This document shows, in pieces, positions 14,867-23,315 of a stretch of DNA of 64,000 nt. How positions within the stretch are numbered: the stretch's first letter is position 1; each line of letters begins with the position of its first letter. The DNA is from Pandoraea terrae. GTDB taxonomy: Bacteria > Pseudomonadota > Gammaproteobacteria > Burkholderiales > Burkholderiaceae. Location of the stretch: NCBI RefSeq assembly GCF_902459695.1, contig NZ_CABPRZ010000027.1:16729-80728 (forward strand), written 5' to 3'. The position numbers and the translations under genes were made by a program. The notes below the pieces were generated by a model. It saw nothing but the letters and a program-made list of their open reading frames with translations. It was not told the DNA's origin and made no database searches.

Positions 14867-15929
14867 GGAGTTGTCCCCGATCGCCAATGCCAGCTTGACT
14901 GAGGGAAGCGATGAGACGTTCACCGGTCTCTACTATGGCGGCATCGATACTCCGACCACCCGTCATCTGGCTAATCGGATTGCCAGGATAGAGAAGGGTA
15001 GGTTCACGGTGCTGGCTCCGTCCGGCCAGAGCGCAATTCACTTGCTTCTTACAACTACCACGAAACCGGGCGATCACCTCCTCGTTTGCGATACGATAAC
15101 CTACACAACTCGATGGTTGTTGGATCAGCATTTTCAGGCGTTAGGTGTCGATGTTGAATATTTTGAGCCGCAAGATGCCCCCGTGCTTTCCAGTCGTCTC
15201 CGGCCCAATACCAAGGTGGTTTTTTGGGAATCACCCGGCGCATTTACCTTCGAACTGGTGGACGGGAAGGCGGTGGTCAGAGCATGCGAGGATCACCCTG
15301 CGATCACCGTGATGGATAATACCTGGGCTGCGTCGACCTTCCATCACCCCCTGGAAGTGGGTGTCGACGTCGCCTTGATTTCGATAACCAAGACCCATGC
15401 GGCTACGGGGGGCGTATCACTCGGCGCCATCGTCACTAATGATCGGGACCTATTCGAAAGGACCAAATCGATCGCGGCGCTTCTCGGCAGTCATGTTGGG
15501 GCGGATGCATGCGCAAGTGCGCTTCAGTCAATGAGCACACTGGCCGCGCGGCTCTCATGCCAGATGGCCACAACGAGCTTGGCAATAGGTGTCTTCATCG
15601 GAATGACGGGAGTTAAACGGGTGTTCCATCCCACCCTGCCGAACGGGAACAGCGATCTGTTTGTCCGGGACTATGTCGGTTTCAATAGCCTTGTGTCTGT
15701 GGAGTTTGCATGGCCATTGGACGAGACCATCCAGCTCCTCGACCGCCTCAAGGTGATCAAAATAGGCTATGGTTGGGGCGGCACTATCAGCCTTGTGAAT
15801 CACTTCGATCCGTGCGGCTGGCCCTCAGCGAAACGGGTCGGCCTCAGCGGAAGTTGCGCCCGTTTTTACTTCGGACTGGAAGACGTTCACGACATCGAGC
15901 GGGATCTTCGAGGTGCTTTTGGATCCTAA
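14751..15929 (+). CDS. Cys/Met-metabolism PLP-dependent enzyme
   Basis: A 392-aa fold-type I PLP enzyme of the cystathionine gamma-synthase/beta-lyase family. Visible marks are the N-terminal SPLTPAINATTFV, the substrate and cofactor stretch YGGIDTPTTRHLA, the PLP-phosphate motif SGQSAIHLLL, MDNTWAAS with the cofactor Asp, and ITKTHAATGG with the Schiff-base Lys214. I use the ATG at 14751; a TTG 21 nt earlier is possible. Either way the gene starts inside the radical SAM gene and overlaps it by over 110 nt, and conserved sequence begins within the overlap, so the overlap is real. The expected chemistry is beta- or gamma-elimination or replacement on a Cys-, Ser- or Met-derived substrate. Together with a B12-type radical SAM enzyme this suggests a modified amino acid. 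Confidence 0.87.
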   Translation: MQKSNSTDLAQIGLFPLGNVHSPLTPAINATTFVVNNFEELSPIANASLTEGSDETFTGLYYGGIDTPTTRHLANRIARIEKGRFTVLAPSGQSAIHLLLTTTTKPGDHLLVCDTITYTTRWLLDQHFQALGVDVEYFEPQDAPVLSSRLRPNTKVVFWESPGAFTFELVDGKAVVRACEDHPAITVMDNTWAASTFHHPLEVGVDVALISITKTHAATGGVSLGAIVTNDRDLFERTKSIAALLGSHVGADACASALQSMSTLAARLSCQMATTSLAIGVFIGMTGVKRVFHPTLPNGNSDLFVRDYVGFNSLVSVEFAWPLDETIQLLDRLKVIKIGYGWGGTISLVNHFDPCGWPSAKRVGLSGSCARFYFGLEDVHDIERDLRGAFGS

Positions 15930-16024
15930 ATCTATCTGCCGCCATGGGCCTTGTGTATTACTGGACGCCCCTATGCCTATTGAATTGCCGTGTGCCATCG
16001 CCAGTTGTCCGGCGGGCGGCCTGA

Positions 16025-16057
16025 GCAGCCCCCGGGAGAGCGGGGCTGCCGACTTTT
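16025..16057 (+). terminator. Terminator at the right end of the island
   Basis: GCAGCCCC (16025-16032) pairs perfectly with GGGGCTGC (16042-16049), followed by CGACTTTT. It separates the PLP gene from purT and marks the return to core composition. Confidence 0.6.
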
Positions 16058-16119
16058 GCTGAAGCGGATGCCGGGCTGAGTACAATAACGCCTTTGTCTC
16101 CCCGATTTCAAATCGTCCC

Positions 16120-17322
16120 ATGACCACACTCGGAACCCCGTTGTCGCCGTCCGCGACGAAAGTCATGCTGCTCGGCGCCGGCGAGCTCGGCAAGGAAGTG
16201 CTCATCGCGCTGCAGCGCCTCGGTGTCGAGACGATCGCCGTCGACCGTTACGAGAACGCGCCCGGCCAGCAAGTTGCTCACCACGCGCGGACCATCGCCA
16301 TGAGCGATCCGGCGCAGTTGAAGGCGCTCATTGAAGCCGAGAAGCCCGACCTCGTCGTGCCGGAAATCGAAGCCATCGCCACGCCGATGCTCGAAGCGCT
16401 CGAAGCCGCCGGCGTCGTGCGCGTCATTCCGACCGCCCGCGCCGCGCGTCTTACCATGGACCGCGAAGGCATCCGCTTGCTCGCCGCCGAAACGCTCGGT
16501 CTGCCGACGAGCCCGTACAAGTTCTGCGACACGCTCGAGGACCTGCAAGCGGCCATCGACGGCGGCATCGGCTACCCGTGTGTCGTCAAGCCCGTCATGA
16601 GCAGCTCCGGCAAGGGCCAGAGCAAGATCGACCGCCCCGAAGGCATCAAGGCCGCCTGGGAATACGCCATGGCCGGCGGTCGTGTCAGCCACGGCCGCAT
16701 CATCGTCGAAGGATTCATCGATTTCGACTACGAAATCACGTTGCTGACCGTGCGCGCGCGCGGTGCCGGTGGCGAGGTCGAGACGCAGTTCTGCGCTCCC
16801 ATCGGCCACGTGCAGGTCAGCGGCGATTACGTCGAAAGCTGGCAGCCGCATCCCATGCATCCCGCGGCACTCGAGAAGGCCCAGCATATCGCGCGGGCGG
16901 TCACCGGCAATCTGGGCGGCCAAGGCATCTTCGGCGTTGAATTGTTCGTGAAGGGCGAGCAAGTGTGGTTCAGCGAGGTCAGCCCGCGCCCGCACGACAC
17001 CGGCATGGTTACCATGATCACGCAATGGCAGAACGAGTTCGAACTGCACGCGCGGGCCATTCTCGGCCTGCCGGTCAGCACGGCGCTCAAGAGCCCCGGC
17101 GCATCGGCCGTCATCTACGGCGGCGTGGATGCGCAAGGCATTGTGTTCGATGGCGTCGACAAGGCGTTGAGCGTGCCGCAAACCGACGTTCGCCTGTTCG
17201 GCAAGCCCGAGAGTTTCACGAAGCGCCGCATGGGCGTCGCACTCGCGTTCGACGAGGACGTGGAGGTTGCCCGCAAGCGGGCCAAGGAAGCCGCAAACTA
17301 CGTGAAGCCGCGTACGGCATGA
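16120..17322 (+). CDS. purT: Formate-dependent phosphoribosylglycinamide formyltransferase
   Basis: A 400-aa ATP-grasp enzyme of purine synthesis that makes formyl-GAR from GAR, formate and ATP. The N-terminal [22 protein letters not shown] and [13 protein letters not shown] bind GAR. The ATP-grasp core has [32 protein letters not shown] and the Mg-binding [13 protein letters not shown]. Length and motifs match PurT closely. It is core metabolism and probably marks the undisturbed chromosome next to the island. Confidence 0.97.
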   Translation: MTTLGTPLSPSATKVMLLGAGELGKEVLIALQRLGVETIAVDRYENAPGQQVAHHARTIAMSDPAQLKALIEAEKPDLVVPEIEAIATPMLEALEAAGVVRVIPTARAARLTMDREGIRLLAAETLGLPTSPYKFCDTLEDLQAAIDGGIGYPCVVKPVMSSSGKGQSKIDRPEGIKAAWEYAMAGGRVSHGRIIVEGFIDFDYEITLLTVRARGAGGEVETQFCAPIGHVQVSGDYVESWQPHPMHPAALEKAQHIARAVTGNLGGQGIFGVELFVKGEQVWFSEVSPRPHDTGMVTMITQWQNEFELHARAILGLPVSTALKSPGASAVIYGGVDAQGIVFDGVDKALSVPQTDVRLFGKPESFTKRRMGVALAFDEDVEVARKRAKEAANYVKPRTA

Positions 17323-17350
17323 CGCGCTTCACGCCCCGCGCCGGAGGATC

Positions 17351-17497
17351 ATGCCGGCGCGGGCGTCCAGCGCGCCCTTGCCTGCGGCATATATCGGCGA
17401 CCAGGAAGGGCGGGCGCTGAACTGGTGGCTCGAACAGCTTCGCCAGCCGAGGCTTGCGCAACGGCTGGTCGACGGGTTGGACGAATTCACACGATAG
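17351..17497 (+). CDS. Small hypothetical protein, 48 aa
   Basis: The frame starts at ATG 17351 with GGAGG four bases upstream and ends 15 nt before the stop codon of the convergent reductase gene. The sequence is helical and charged, with ALNWWLEQLRQPRLAQRLVD, and its codon use agrees with the core genome. It lies 28 nt after purT and may be co-transcribed with it. No family is recognised. Confidence 0.45.
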   Translation: MPARASSAPLPAAYIGDQEGRALNWWLEQLRQPRLAQRLVDGLDEFTR

Positions 17498-17512
17498 CGA
17501 AGCGGCGTTCGG

Positions 17513-19639
17513 CTACACCGTCCGTCCAATGCGATTGCCGCTGTGCATCGCACCTTCGATATACCCCAACACGGCGCCATCCCCGATGGCGTGCACCGGC
17601 ACGCCGCATTGGGCCAGTTGCCGGGCGACGCTATCATCGGGTTGGGCGCCGACGGCGAGCACCACGGAATCGGCCGGCGAACGCTGCGTTACGCCGTCGG
17701 CATCGACCCAGACGACGTCGCGGCCCGTAATTTCGCGCACGTCCGCCTGGCGATGCAGCGTGCCGTGATCTTCAACGGCTTCGAGCACCCGCCAGCGCCG
17801 CACGATCGACAGTTCGCGCCCGGGTTTGTCGGACGCTTCGAGGACCGTCACCGCGCGCCCGCGGGCGAGCAGGAACTCCGCCAACTCCAACCCGACAAGT
17901 CCGCCGCCGATGATCACCACACGCTTGCCCAGCGGCATCCACAGCTTCGACAGCCCTTGAATCGCCTCCTTGCTGTTCGTTACCCGCAGCATGCCGCCGG
18001 CCTTGAATAGCGCGCGCTCCGCCAGGCTCAGCTTCTCTCGCACGATCGGCTCGGCGTTGTCGTTCGTCATCAGGCGGCGCAGTTCGTCGCCGCTCCACAC
18101 GTGCGCTTGCGTGGCCCCCGGGATGTTCGGCGCGGCGCGGCGCGCGCCCGTCGCCACGACGATCGCGGTCGGCTGCAACGACGTCACCAGCGCTGGCGTT
18201 GCGGCGGTATTCAGGCGCACGTCCACCTTCGACGTTTTCATCTGTTCGACGAGATAGTCGAGCAGGCGGCCGTTTTCCGGATAGGCGAGGGCGGCGAAGA
18301 ACAACGTGCCGCCGAGCCGTTCGCTGCGCTCGAGCAGCGTCACGCGATGGCCGCGCAAGGTTGCCACGCGCGCGGCTTCCATGCCGGCGGGGCCGCCGCC
18401 GACCACGACAACGTGACCGGGTGTCTGCGCGGGCACGATCGGCTGCTCGAACTCATGCCCGGTCGCCGCGTTGACGGCGCATTTGACCCGTTCGTTGATG
18501 AAAATCTCGCTCACGCATGCGTAGCAGTAGATGCACGGACGCACATCCTGCGGACGATTCTGTTCCAGCTTGATTGCGATGTCGGGATCGGCCAGCATCT
18601 TGCGCGCCATGGCGACGAAATCGTAGTCGCCGCGCGCGATGCCTTGCGCCGCCAACTCCGGCTCGATGCGGCCGACGGCCATCACCGGCACGCCGACGGC
18701 GCGTCTGACCGCCGTCGCGTAATCGATGAACGCGCCCGGTTGCTGCACCAGCGGCGCTTCGGTGAAGTCGCTGCCGCGCTTGATCGTTGCGTAGGCCGAC
18801 ATGCTGATTGCATCGACGCCGGCGGCCTCGACCAGCTTCGCCGTCTCGACGGCGTCTTCGAGCGTGATGCCGCCGGGCGTATGCAATTCAGCGCCGTCCA
18901 GGCGCACCCAGACCGGGAAGTCCCCGCCGGTGCGTTCGCGTACTGCGCGGATCGTCTCGATGAGTATCCGCGCGCGGTTTTCCAGCGGGCCGCCGTATTC
19001 GTCGTCGCGGCGGTTGTAATACGGGGACAGGAAACCGGCGAGGACGTATGAGTGTGCGCCGTGGATTTCCACGCCGTCGAAACCGGCCGCCTTGGCACGC
19101 GCGGCGGCCGAGGCGAACCATTCGATCATCTGCGCGATATCGGCACGGTCCATCACGCGAATGCGCGGCTTGCCGCCCACGCTGCTGACGAAGCGCGCCA
19201 TTTCCTCATGTGTCAGCGCCCCGAAAATGTCGCGCGCGGCAGCGGGCGGCATTGATGGCACCCACAGCTCACGCCCGTCGGCGATATCGCGTACGGCGGT
19301 CTTGCCCGCGTGTTGCAGCTGCGCCGCGATCTTGCCCCCGTGGCGATGCACACGTCGCGTCAACTCGGCCAATCCCGGGATGAAGTCGTCGCGCGAAATG
19401 CCAACCTGAAACGGTTCCGCGGTACCGCTTGGATACGCGACGGAACACACGCCCATGATCAGCAGGCCCGCACCACCCTTGGCGCGCGCCTCGTAGTAGG
19501 CTTGGATACGTTCGGTGCAGAACCCGTCGGCTTCGGCGAAATTGTCGCCCATAGGCGCCATTACGAGGCGGTTCTTGAGTGCGAGCGGGCCGATGCGCGC
19601 TGGCGTGAAAAGCACGCTGTAGGGGTTCGTGGCGGTCAC
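17513..19639 (-). CDS. Old-yellow-enzyme/FAD fusion reductase, enoate or bile-acid type
   Basis: A 708-aa protein of the 2,4-dienoyl-CoA reductase, trimethylamine dehydrogenase and BaiH/BaiCD family. The start GTG at 19637-19639 has GGAGAC five bases upstream. An N-terminal FMN barrel (about 1-370) has VMAPMGDNF, the active-site EIHGAHSYVLAGFLSP and YNRRDDEYGG. A 4Fe-4S motif follows with spacing C-x2-C-x2-C-x11-C (CIYCYAC). The C-terminal half binds FAD and NAD(P)H (VVVVGGGPAGMEAA and RVVIIGGGLVGLELAE). It would reduce a C=C bond, probably in a 3-oxo-steroid or a side-chain enoyl group given the neighbours. It is divergent from the SDR pair, with an operator-like site between them. Confidence 0.88.
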   Translation of the reverse strand: MTATNPYSVLFTPARIGPLALKNRLVMAPMGDNFAEADGFCTERIQAYYEARAKGGAGLLIMGVCSVAYPSGTAEPFQVGISRDDFIPGLAELTRRVHRHGGKIAAQLQHAGKTAVRDIADGRELWVPSMPPAAARDIFGALTHEEMARFVSSVGGKPRIRVMDRADIAQMIEWFASAAARAKAAGFDGVEIHGAHSYVLAGFLSPYYNRRDDEYGGPLENRARILIETIRAVRERTGGDFPVWVRLDGAELHTPGGITLEDAVETAKLVEAAGVDAISMSAYATIKRGSDFTEAPLVQQPGAFIDYATAVRRAVGVPVMAVGRIEPELAAQGIARGDYDFVAMARKMLADPDIAIKLEQNRPQDVRPCIYCYACVSEIFINERVKCAVNAATGHEFEQPIVPAQTPGHVVVVGGGPAGMEAARVATLRGHRVTLLERSERLGGTLFFAALAYPENGRLLDYLVEQMKTSKVDVRLNTAATPALVTSLQPTAIVVATGARRAAPNIPGATQAHVWSGDELRRLMTNDNAEPIVREKLSLAERALFKAGGMLRVTNSKEAIQGLSKLWMPLGKRVVIIGGGLVGLELAEFLLARGRAVTVLEASDKPGRELSIVRRWRVLEAVEDHGTLHRQADVREITGRDVVWVDADGVTQRSPADSVVLAVGAQPDDSVARQLAQCGVPVHAIGDGAVLGYIEGAMHSGNRIGRTV

Positions 19640-19700
19640 GATGTCTCCGTGTTGTACTATTGCGGTCCCTGATTGTTGAGCGGGGCCGCGCAATCACAAT

Positions 19701-19714
19701 CGTCCGTTTGGACG
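19701..19714. promoter_or_regulatory. Operator-like inverted repeat, site 1
   Basis: CGTCCGTTTGGACG lies between the divergent reductase and SDR genes. It shares the core CGTC-N6-GACG with four other intergenic sites in this catabolic region. Confidence 0.5.
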
Positions 19715-19817
19715 TTTCGCGCGCATTGCCGAAAGCCCGATGCTCCGTGCTGCGGATCGACGTTTCGTCCGCGCTGGACATCGGCAGTGCCGGCCAGCGG
19801 CATTTTGGGAGTCAGCG

Positions 19818-20585
19818 ATGGGTATTGTGGCAGTTTCAGGCGCCGCCGGGGGCATGGGCCGCGCATTGCGCGCCGTGCTCGAAGCGTCGGGCGAGCGGGT
19901 CGTCGGCATCGATCTCCATGGCGCCGAGATCATCGCCGATCTTGCTACCCCGGCCGGGCGCGCCACCGCCATCGCTGAAGTCGGGCGGCATTGCGGCGGG
20001 CGTCTCGATGGACTCGTCTGTGCCGCCGGACTGGGCGGGACTGTCCGGCCGGCCTCGCGCACGGTCGCTGTCAATTACTTTGGCGCCGTCGCGCTGCTCG
20101 ACGGCCTGTTCCCGTTGCTGAAGGCCGCGCCCCATCCGGCGGCGCTGGCGATTTCCTCCGTTGCCGCGACAAGCGGTCCGTGGCAAGACCATCCGCTCGA
20201 ACAGACATGCCTGTCCGGCGATGAAGACGCTGCCCAGGCCATGGCGGAAGCCAGCCGGACACCCAACGCGGCATATGGATGCAGCAAGCGGGCGCTCGCC
20301 GTGTATGTGCGGCGCCTCGCGAAAGCATGGGGGCAGGCGGGCGTGCGCCTGAACGCCATCGCCCCCGGGCCGACCGATACGGCACTGCACCCGGCAGCCG
20401 TCGACGATGAAGTGCCCGGCCCTGCCGCGCACACGTTCGTCCCGCCGCTCGGCTACACCGCCGCCGCAGAGGAGATTGCGCAGACGATTGCGTTCCTGCT
20501 CTCGACACGCTCCAGCTTCATTCACGGCAGCGTATTGTTCGTTGACGGCGGCTGCGATGCCGCGTTGCGTCCGGACCGGTTCTGA
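19818..20585 (+). CDS. Short-chain dehydrogenase, paralogue of 3-alpha-HSD
   Basis: A 255-aa classical SDR. The start at 19818 has GGGAG upstream. It has the cofactor motif SGAAGGMG, the acidic IDLHGAE tail that favours NAD(H), and catalytic Ser114, Tyr153 (YGCSK) and Lys157. Over its whole length it resembles the next gene, including the unusual NYFGAVALLDGL segment and the FIHGS..FVDGGCDAALRP end. It is therefore a diverged tandem duplicate of a hydroxysteroid-dehydrogenase-type gene. The substrate is probably a hydroxysteroid of different position or stereochemistry; I cannot say which. Confidence 0.85.
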   Translation: MGIVAVSGAAGGMGRALRAVLEASGERVVGIDLHGAEIIADLATPAGRATAIAEVGRHCGGRLDGLVCAAGLGGTVRPASRTVAVNYFGAVALLDGLFPLLKAAPHPAALAISSVAATSGPWQDHPLEQTCLSGDEDAAQAMAEASRTPNAAYGCSKRALAVYVRRLAKAWGQAGVRLNAIAPGPTDTALHPAAVDDEVPGPAAHTFVPPLGYTAAAEEIAQTIAFLLSTRSSFIHGSVLFVDGGCDAALRPDRF

Positions 20586-20853
20586 CCGAAGGCCGCGCCA
20601 GGCGTCGGTGCGAGACACGGCTGGAACGGGCACAGGTGAGCGGCATCGTCCGTTTGTGGGTCGCTTGTCTGGCGAGACTGCGCCACAGTCAGAGGCGGAC
20701 TGGGGGGATTGTCCGACGCTTGCCCGCAGGCCCGGTCCGAAATGACGGCGCGAAGCTGTCGTGGACCTTCGCCCCCGTTCCCGACCCGGTTATGCTTACC
20801 GGTAACGACATGGTGGCGCCCACTGCCACCCCCGAACACCACAGGAGACATAC
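20586..20853. other. Gap between the two SDR genes
   Basis: Holds no supported gene. CATCGTCCGTTTGTGGG at 20645 resembles one half of the shared operator but its right half is not GACG, so I do not count it as a site. Confidence 0.3.
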
Positions 20854-21627
20854 ATGCCCATTACCGCCATTTCAGGCGCCGCGTCCGGTATCGGCGCGGC
20901 CACTCGCGCTGCTCTCGAAGCGGCGGGTCATCGCGTCATTGGCATCGACTTGCGCGGCAGCGATATCGCCGCCGACTTGTCGACGCCGGAGGGCCGTGCT
21001 GCGGCCATAGCGGCGGTGATCGACGCCTGCGGCGGCACGCTCGATCATCTCGTGCTCTGTGCCGGCGTCGGGCCGCAGGTCGAACCGGCGTCGACCATCG
21101 TCGGCGTGAACTACTTCGGCGCGGTGGCATTGCTCGACGGCTTGCTGCCTGCATTGCAGAAGGGCAACACACCGTCCGCCGTGGTGGTGTCGTCGGTGGC
21201 GTCGGTGCATTTGCCGTGGGATCAAAACCCGTTGGCGGGGCCGATCACGGCCGGCGATGAAGGCGCAATTAAGCAAATCCTGGAGGCGGCGGGCGAGCGC
21301 AGCGGTCAATTGGCGTACGCAGGGTCGAAAAATGCCGTGACCGTGGCGGTCCGACAGCGCGTGAAGATCTGGGGCGATGCCGGCGTGCGCCTGAACACTG
21401 TCGCGCCGGGCGCAGTTGCCACGCCTTTGCTTCAGAAGGGGCTGGACGACCCCCGTTATGGCCAACAGATCCGCGATTTCGTTGCACCGATTCCGCGCCA
21501 TGCCCAGCCGGCGGAGATCGCTTCGCTCATCGCCTATCTGCTTGGCCCGCAAGCGGGCTTCATTCACGGCACCCAAATGTTCATCGATGGCGGCATCGAT
21601 GCCGCGATGCGTCCGACACAGTTCTGA
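20854..21627 (+). CDS. hsdA: 3-alpha-hydroxysteroid dehydrogenase (HsdA-like)
   Basis: A 257-aa SDR that closely resembles, as I recall it, Comamonas testosteroni 3-alpha-hydroxysteroid dehydrogenase/carbonyl reductase. Shared features are ISGAASGIGAATR, GHRVIGIDLRGSDIAADLST, LCAGVGPQ, VNYFGA, RLNTVAPGA, PLLQKGLDDPRYG, and the ending IDGGIDAAMRPTQF. The catalytic residues fall at exactly the family positions, Ser114, Tyr155 and Lys159. It oxidises 3-alpha-hydroxysteroids to 3-ketosteroids with NAD, the entry step of bile-acid and androsterone degradation. This is the strongest single sign that the surrounding region degrades steroids. It follows a paralogous gene on the same strand. Confidence 0.88.
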   Translation: MPITAISGAASGIGAATRAALEAAGHRVIGIDLRGSDIAADLSTPEGRAAAIAAVIDACGGTLDHLVLCAGVGPQVEPASTIVGVNYFGAVALLDGLLPALQKGNTPSAVVVSSVASVHLPWDQNPLAGPITAGDEGAIKQILEAAGERSGQLAYAGSKNAVTVAVRQRVKIWGDAGVRLNTVAPGAVATPLLQKGLDDPRYGQQIRDFVAPIPRHAQPAEIASLIAYLLGPQAGFIHGTQMFIDGGIDAAMRPTQF

Positions 21628-21679
21628 GCCTGGGAGGTGGCGCGCGGCATTGCCGATCAACGCAGCGCGTAGCCTCCGT

Positions 21680-21733
21680 ATGCCCCCGGGGGCATGACGC
21701 CGGTGATACGGGTGATTTTCCGATGAGGAAAAT
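21680..21733. terminator. Bidirectional terminator region between convergent genes
   Basis: A perfect 16-bp palindrome ATGCCCCCGGGGGCAT (21680-21695) is followed by the hairpin ATTTTCC-GATGA-GGAAAAT (21715-21733). Both lie between the convergent HsdA-like and crotonase genes. Confidence 0.45.
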
Positions 21734-21796
21734 TATCCGTGTCGACGGCCTCCCGAGGCTGGAGAGCGCGCGACCCTTCCCCAACCCACGGCGTAC

Positions 21797-22594
21797 CTAC
21801 CGCCCCTCGAACGAAGGCTTCCGTTTCTCGATAAACGCCTGCATCCCTTCCTTCTGATCGCGTGTCGCGAACAGCAACTGGTTCGCCTTTCGCTCCAGCA
21901 TCAATGCTGCTTCGAGCGACGCATCGACACCGGCGAGCACGACTTCCTTGATCTGCATGGCGGCCAGCGGCGGCATTGCCGCAATCCACTTCGCCATGGC
22001 GATCGCCTCGGGGATCACCTGATCGTCCGCGACCACCTGACTGACCAGCCCCATCGCCTGTGCCTCTTCGGCGCGAACGGGCTTGCCCGTGAGCAAGATC
22101 CGCATCGCGTTGAACTTGCCGACCGCACGCACCAACCGCTGCGTGCCGCCGATGCCCGGCATGATGCCGATGCGGATTTCCGGCTGCGCGAAGCTCGCGT
22201 TCGTCCCTGCAATGATGATGTCGCAATGCATCGCCAACTCCGCGCCACCGCCGAACGCGTAACCGCACACGGCCGCCACGATCGGCTTCGGACAGCGTTC
22301 GATCGGCGCCCAGACGCGTTCCGTATGACGCCGCATGATGTCGATCGGACCCACGTCCGACATGCTCTTGATGTCGCCGCCGGCCGCGAACACCTGCTCG
22401 CCGCCCGTCAGGACGATCGCCCGGATGTCCGGATCGTCCGACAGCGCCGTAAACACCTCCGACAGCCGCGCCTGCAACGATAGCGACAGCGCATTGGTCG
22501 CTTCCGGACGATTCAGGCGCACCAGCGCCACCCCGGGCTCCGGCGTCTCCACCCGCACTTCATCGTGCGCACCGCCGTATTCGTTCGTGCTCAT
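21797..22594 (-). CDS. Enoyl-CoA hydratase/isomerase (crotonase family)
   Basis: A 265-aa crotonase. A good ribosome binding site (GAGGTGGGA) precedes the start. It has LNRPEATNALS, the oxyanion-hole segments FAAGGDIKSM and CGYAFGGGAELAMHCD, and the MPGIGGTQRL stretch. ALMLERKANQ and the C-terminal GMQAFIEKRKPSFEG are typical. It hydrates or isomerises an enoyl-CoA intermediate, presumably during side-chain or ring-fragment degradation. It is divergent from the MaoC gene, with an operator-like site between them. Confidence 0.9.
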   Translation of the reverse strand: MSTNEYGGAHDEVRVETPEPGVALVRLNRPEATNALSLSLQARLSEVFTALSDDPDIRAIVLTGGEQVFAAGGDIKSMSDVGPIDIMRRHTERVWAPIERCPKPIVAAVCGYAFGGGAELAMHCDIIIAGTNASFAQPEIRIGIMPGIGGTQRLVRAVGKFNAMRILLTGKPVRAEEAQAMGLVSQVVADDQVIPEAIAMAKWIAAMPPLAAMQIKEVVLAGVDASLEAALMLERKANQLLFATRDQKEGMQAFIEKRKPSFEGR

Positions 22595-22653
22595 CGTCCC
22601 ACCTCGCAGACCATTATCGTGGGCATGGTGTCGCCGTTGACCGATTCACGCAT

Positions 22654-22667
22654 CGTCCCTTTGGACG
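22654..22667. promoter_or_regulatory. Operator-like inverted repeat, site 2
   Basis: CGTCCCTTTGGACG lies between the divergent crotonase and MaoC genes and has the same core and spacing as site 1. Confidence 0.5.
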
Positions 22668-22747
22668 TAGGGCAGCGCCGATGCCTTTCCTATAGTGGAC
22701 CGACGCCGCCGCCAGCGCGGTGCATCAAGACATCCACAGGAGGCGAC

Positions 22748-23200
22748 ATGCAGTATTGGGAGGACGTAACCCTCGGCAAGACCGAGGAATCCGCCGAGCG
22801 CTATACCTTGACCGCCGACGCGATCAAATCCTTTGCCCACGAATGGGACCCGTTTCCGCCCCATATCGACGAAACCGCTGCCGCCACGTCCGCCGTCGGC
22901 CAACTGTTCGCCGCCGGCGTCCATCTGCTGTCCATCACCATTCGCCTGTCGCACACCGTGCCGCACGAGGACACCTCCGCCATCGCCGGGCGCGGCTGGG
23001 ACAGCGTGCGATTCCATCGTCCCGGACTGGCCGGCATGGTGCTGCGCGCCCGCGTGACACATCTCGAACGCAAGCCTGGCAGCCGGCCCGAGCGCGGCGT
23101 GCTCGTGTCGCGCTTCGAGCTCGTCGACCAGGACGGACAGGTCGTCGCCAGCTTCCTCAATAACGTCGTCATGCTGCGCCGCACGCCAGCCGATGCGTAG
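22748..23200 (+). CDS. MaoC-type (R)-enoyl-CoA hydratase
   Basis: A 150-aa single hot-dog protein. The ATG at 22748 has AGGAGG five bases upstream. The hydratase motif is EWDPFPPHIDETAAATSAVG, with the Asp and His of the (R)-hydratase catalytic pair, followed by FAAGVHLLSI in place of the usual AHG segment. It should hydrate a trans-2-enoyl-CoA, here probably a steroid side-chain CoA ester. It is the first gene of a unit that may continue into the SDR and aldolase genes. Confidence 0.85.
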   Translation: MQYWEDVTLGKTEESAERYTLTADAIKSFAHEWDPFPPHIDETAAATSAVGQLFAAGVHLLSITIRLSHTVPHEDTSAIAGRGWDSVRFHRPGLAGMVLRARVTHLERKPGSRPERGVLVSRFELVDQDGQVVASFLNNVVMLRRTPADA

Positions 23201-23228
23201 GCCTCGTTTACCCGGTATGCACGCATAT

Positions 23229-23242
23229 CGTCCTTTTGGACG
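23229..23242. promoter_or_regulatory. Operator-like inverted repeat, site 3
   Basis: CGTCCTTTTGGACG lies 74 nt upstream of the SDR gene, with A/T-rich flanks like sites 1 and 2. It suggests an internal promoter for the long operon that starts here. Confidence 0.5.
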
Positions 23243-23315
23243 TATTTGCCCCCTGTCTTATCCCATAAATTGAATTTAGCACCACCACAAAAACCACAGA
23301 GACAAGCAGGACGAT

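Noticed and set aside
20645..20661. Sixth copy of the CGTC-N6-GACG site before the HsdA-like gene
   Set aside because: Left half CATCGTCCGTTT is present but the right half reads GTGGG instead of GGACG, so the inverted repeat is not kept.
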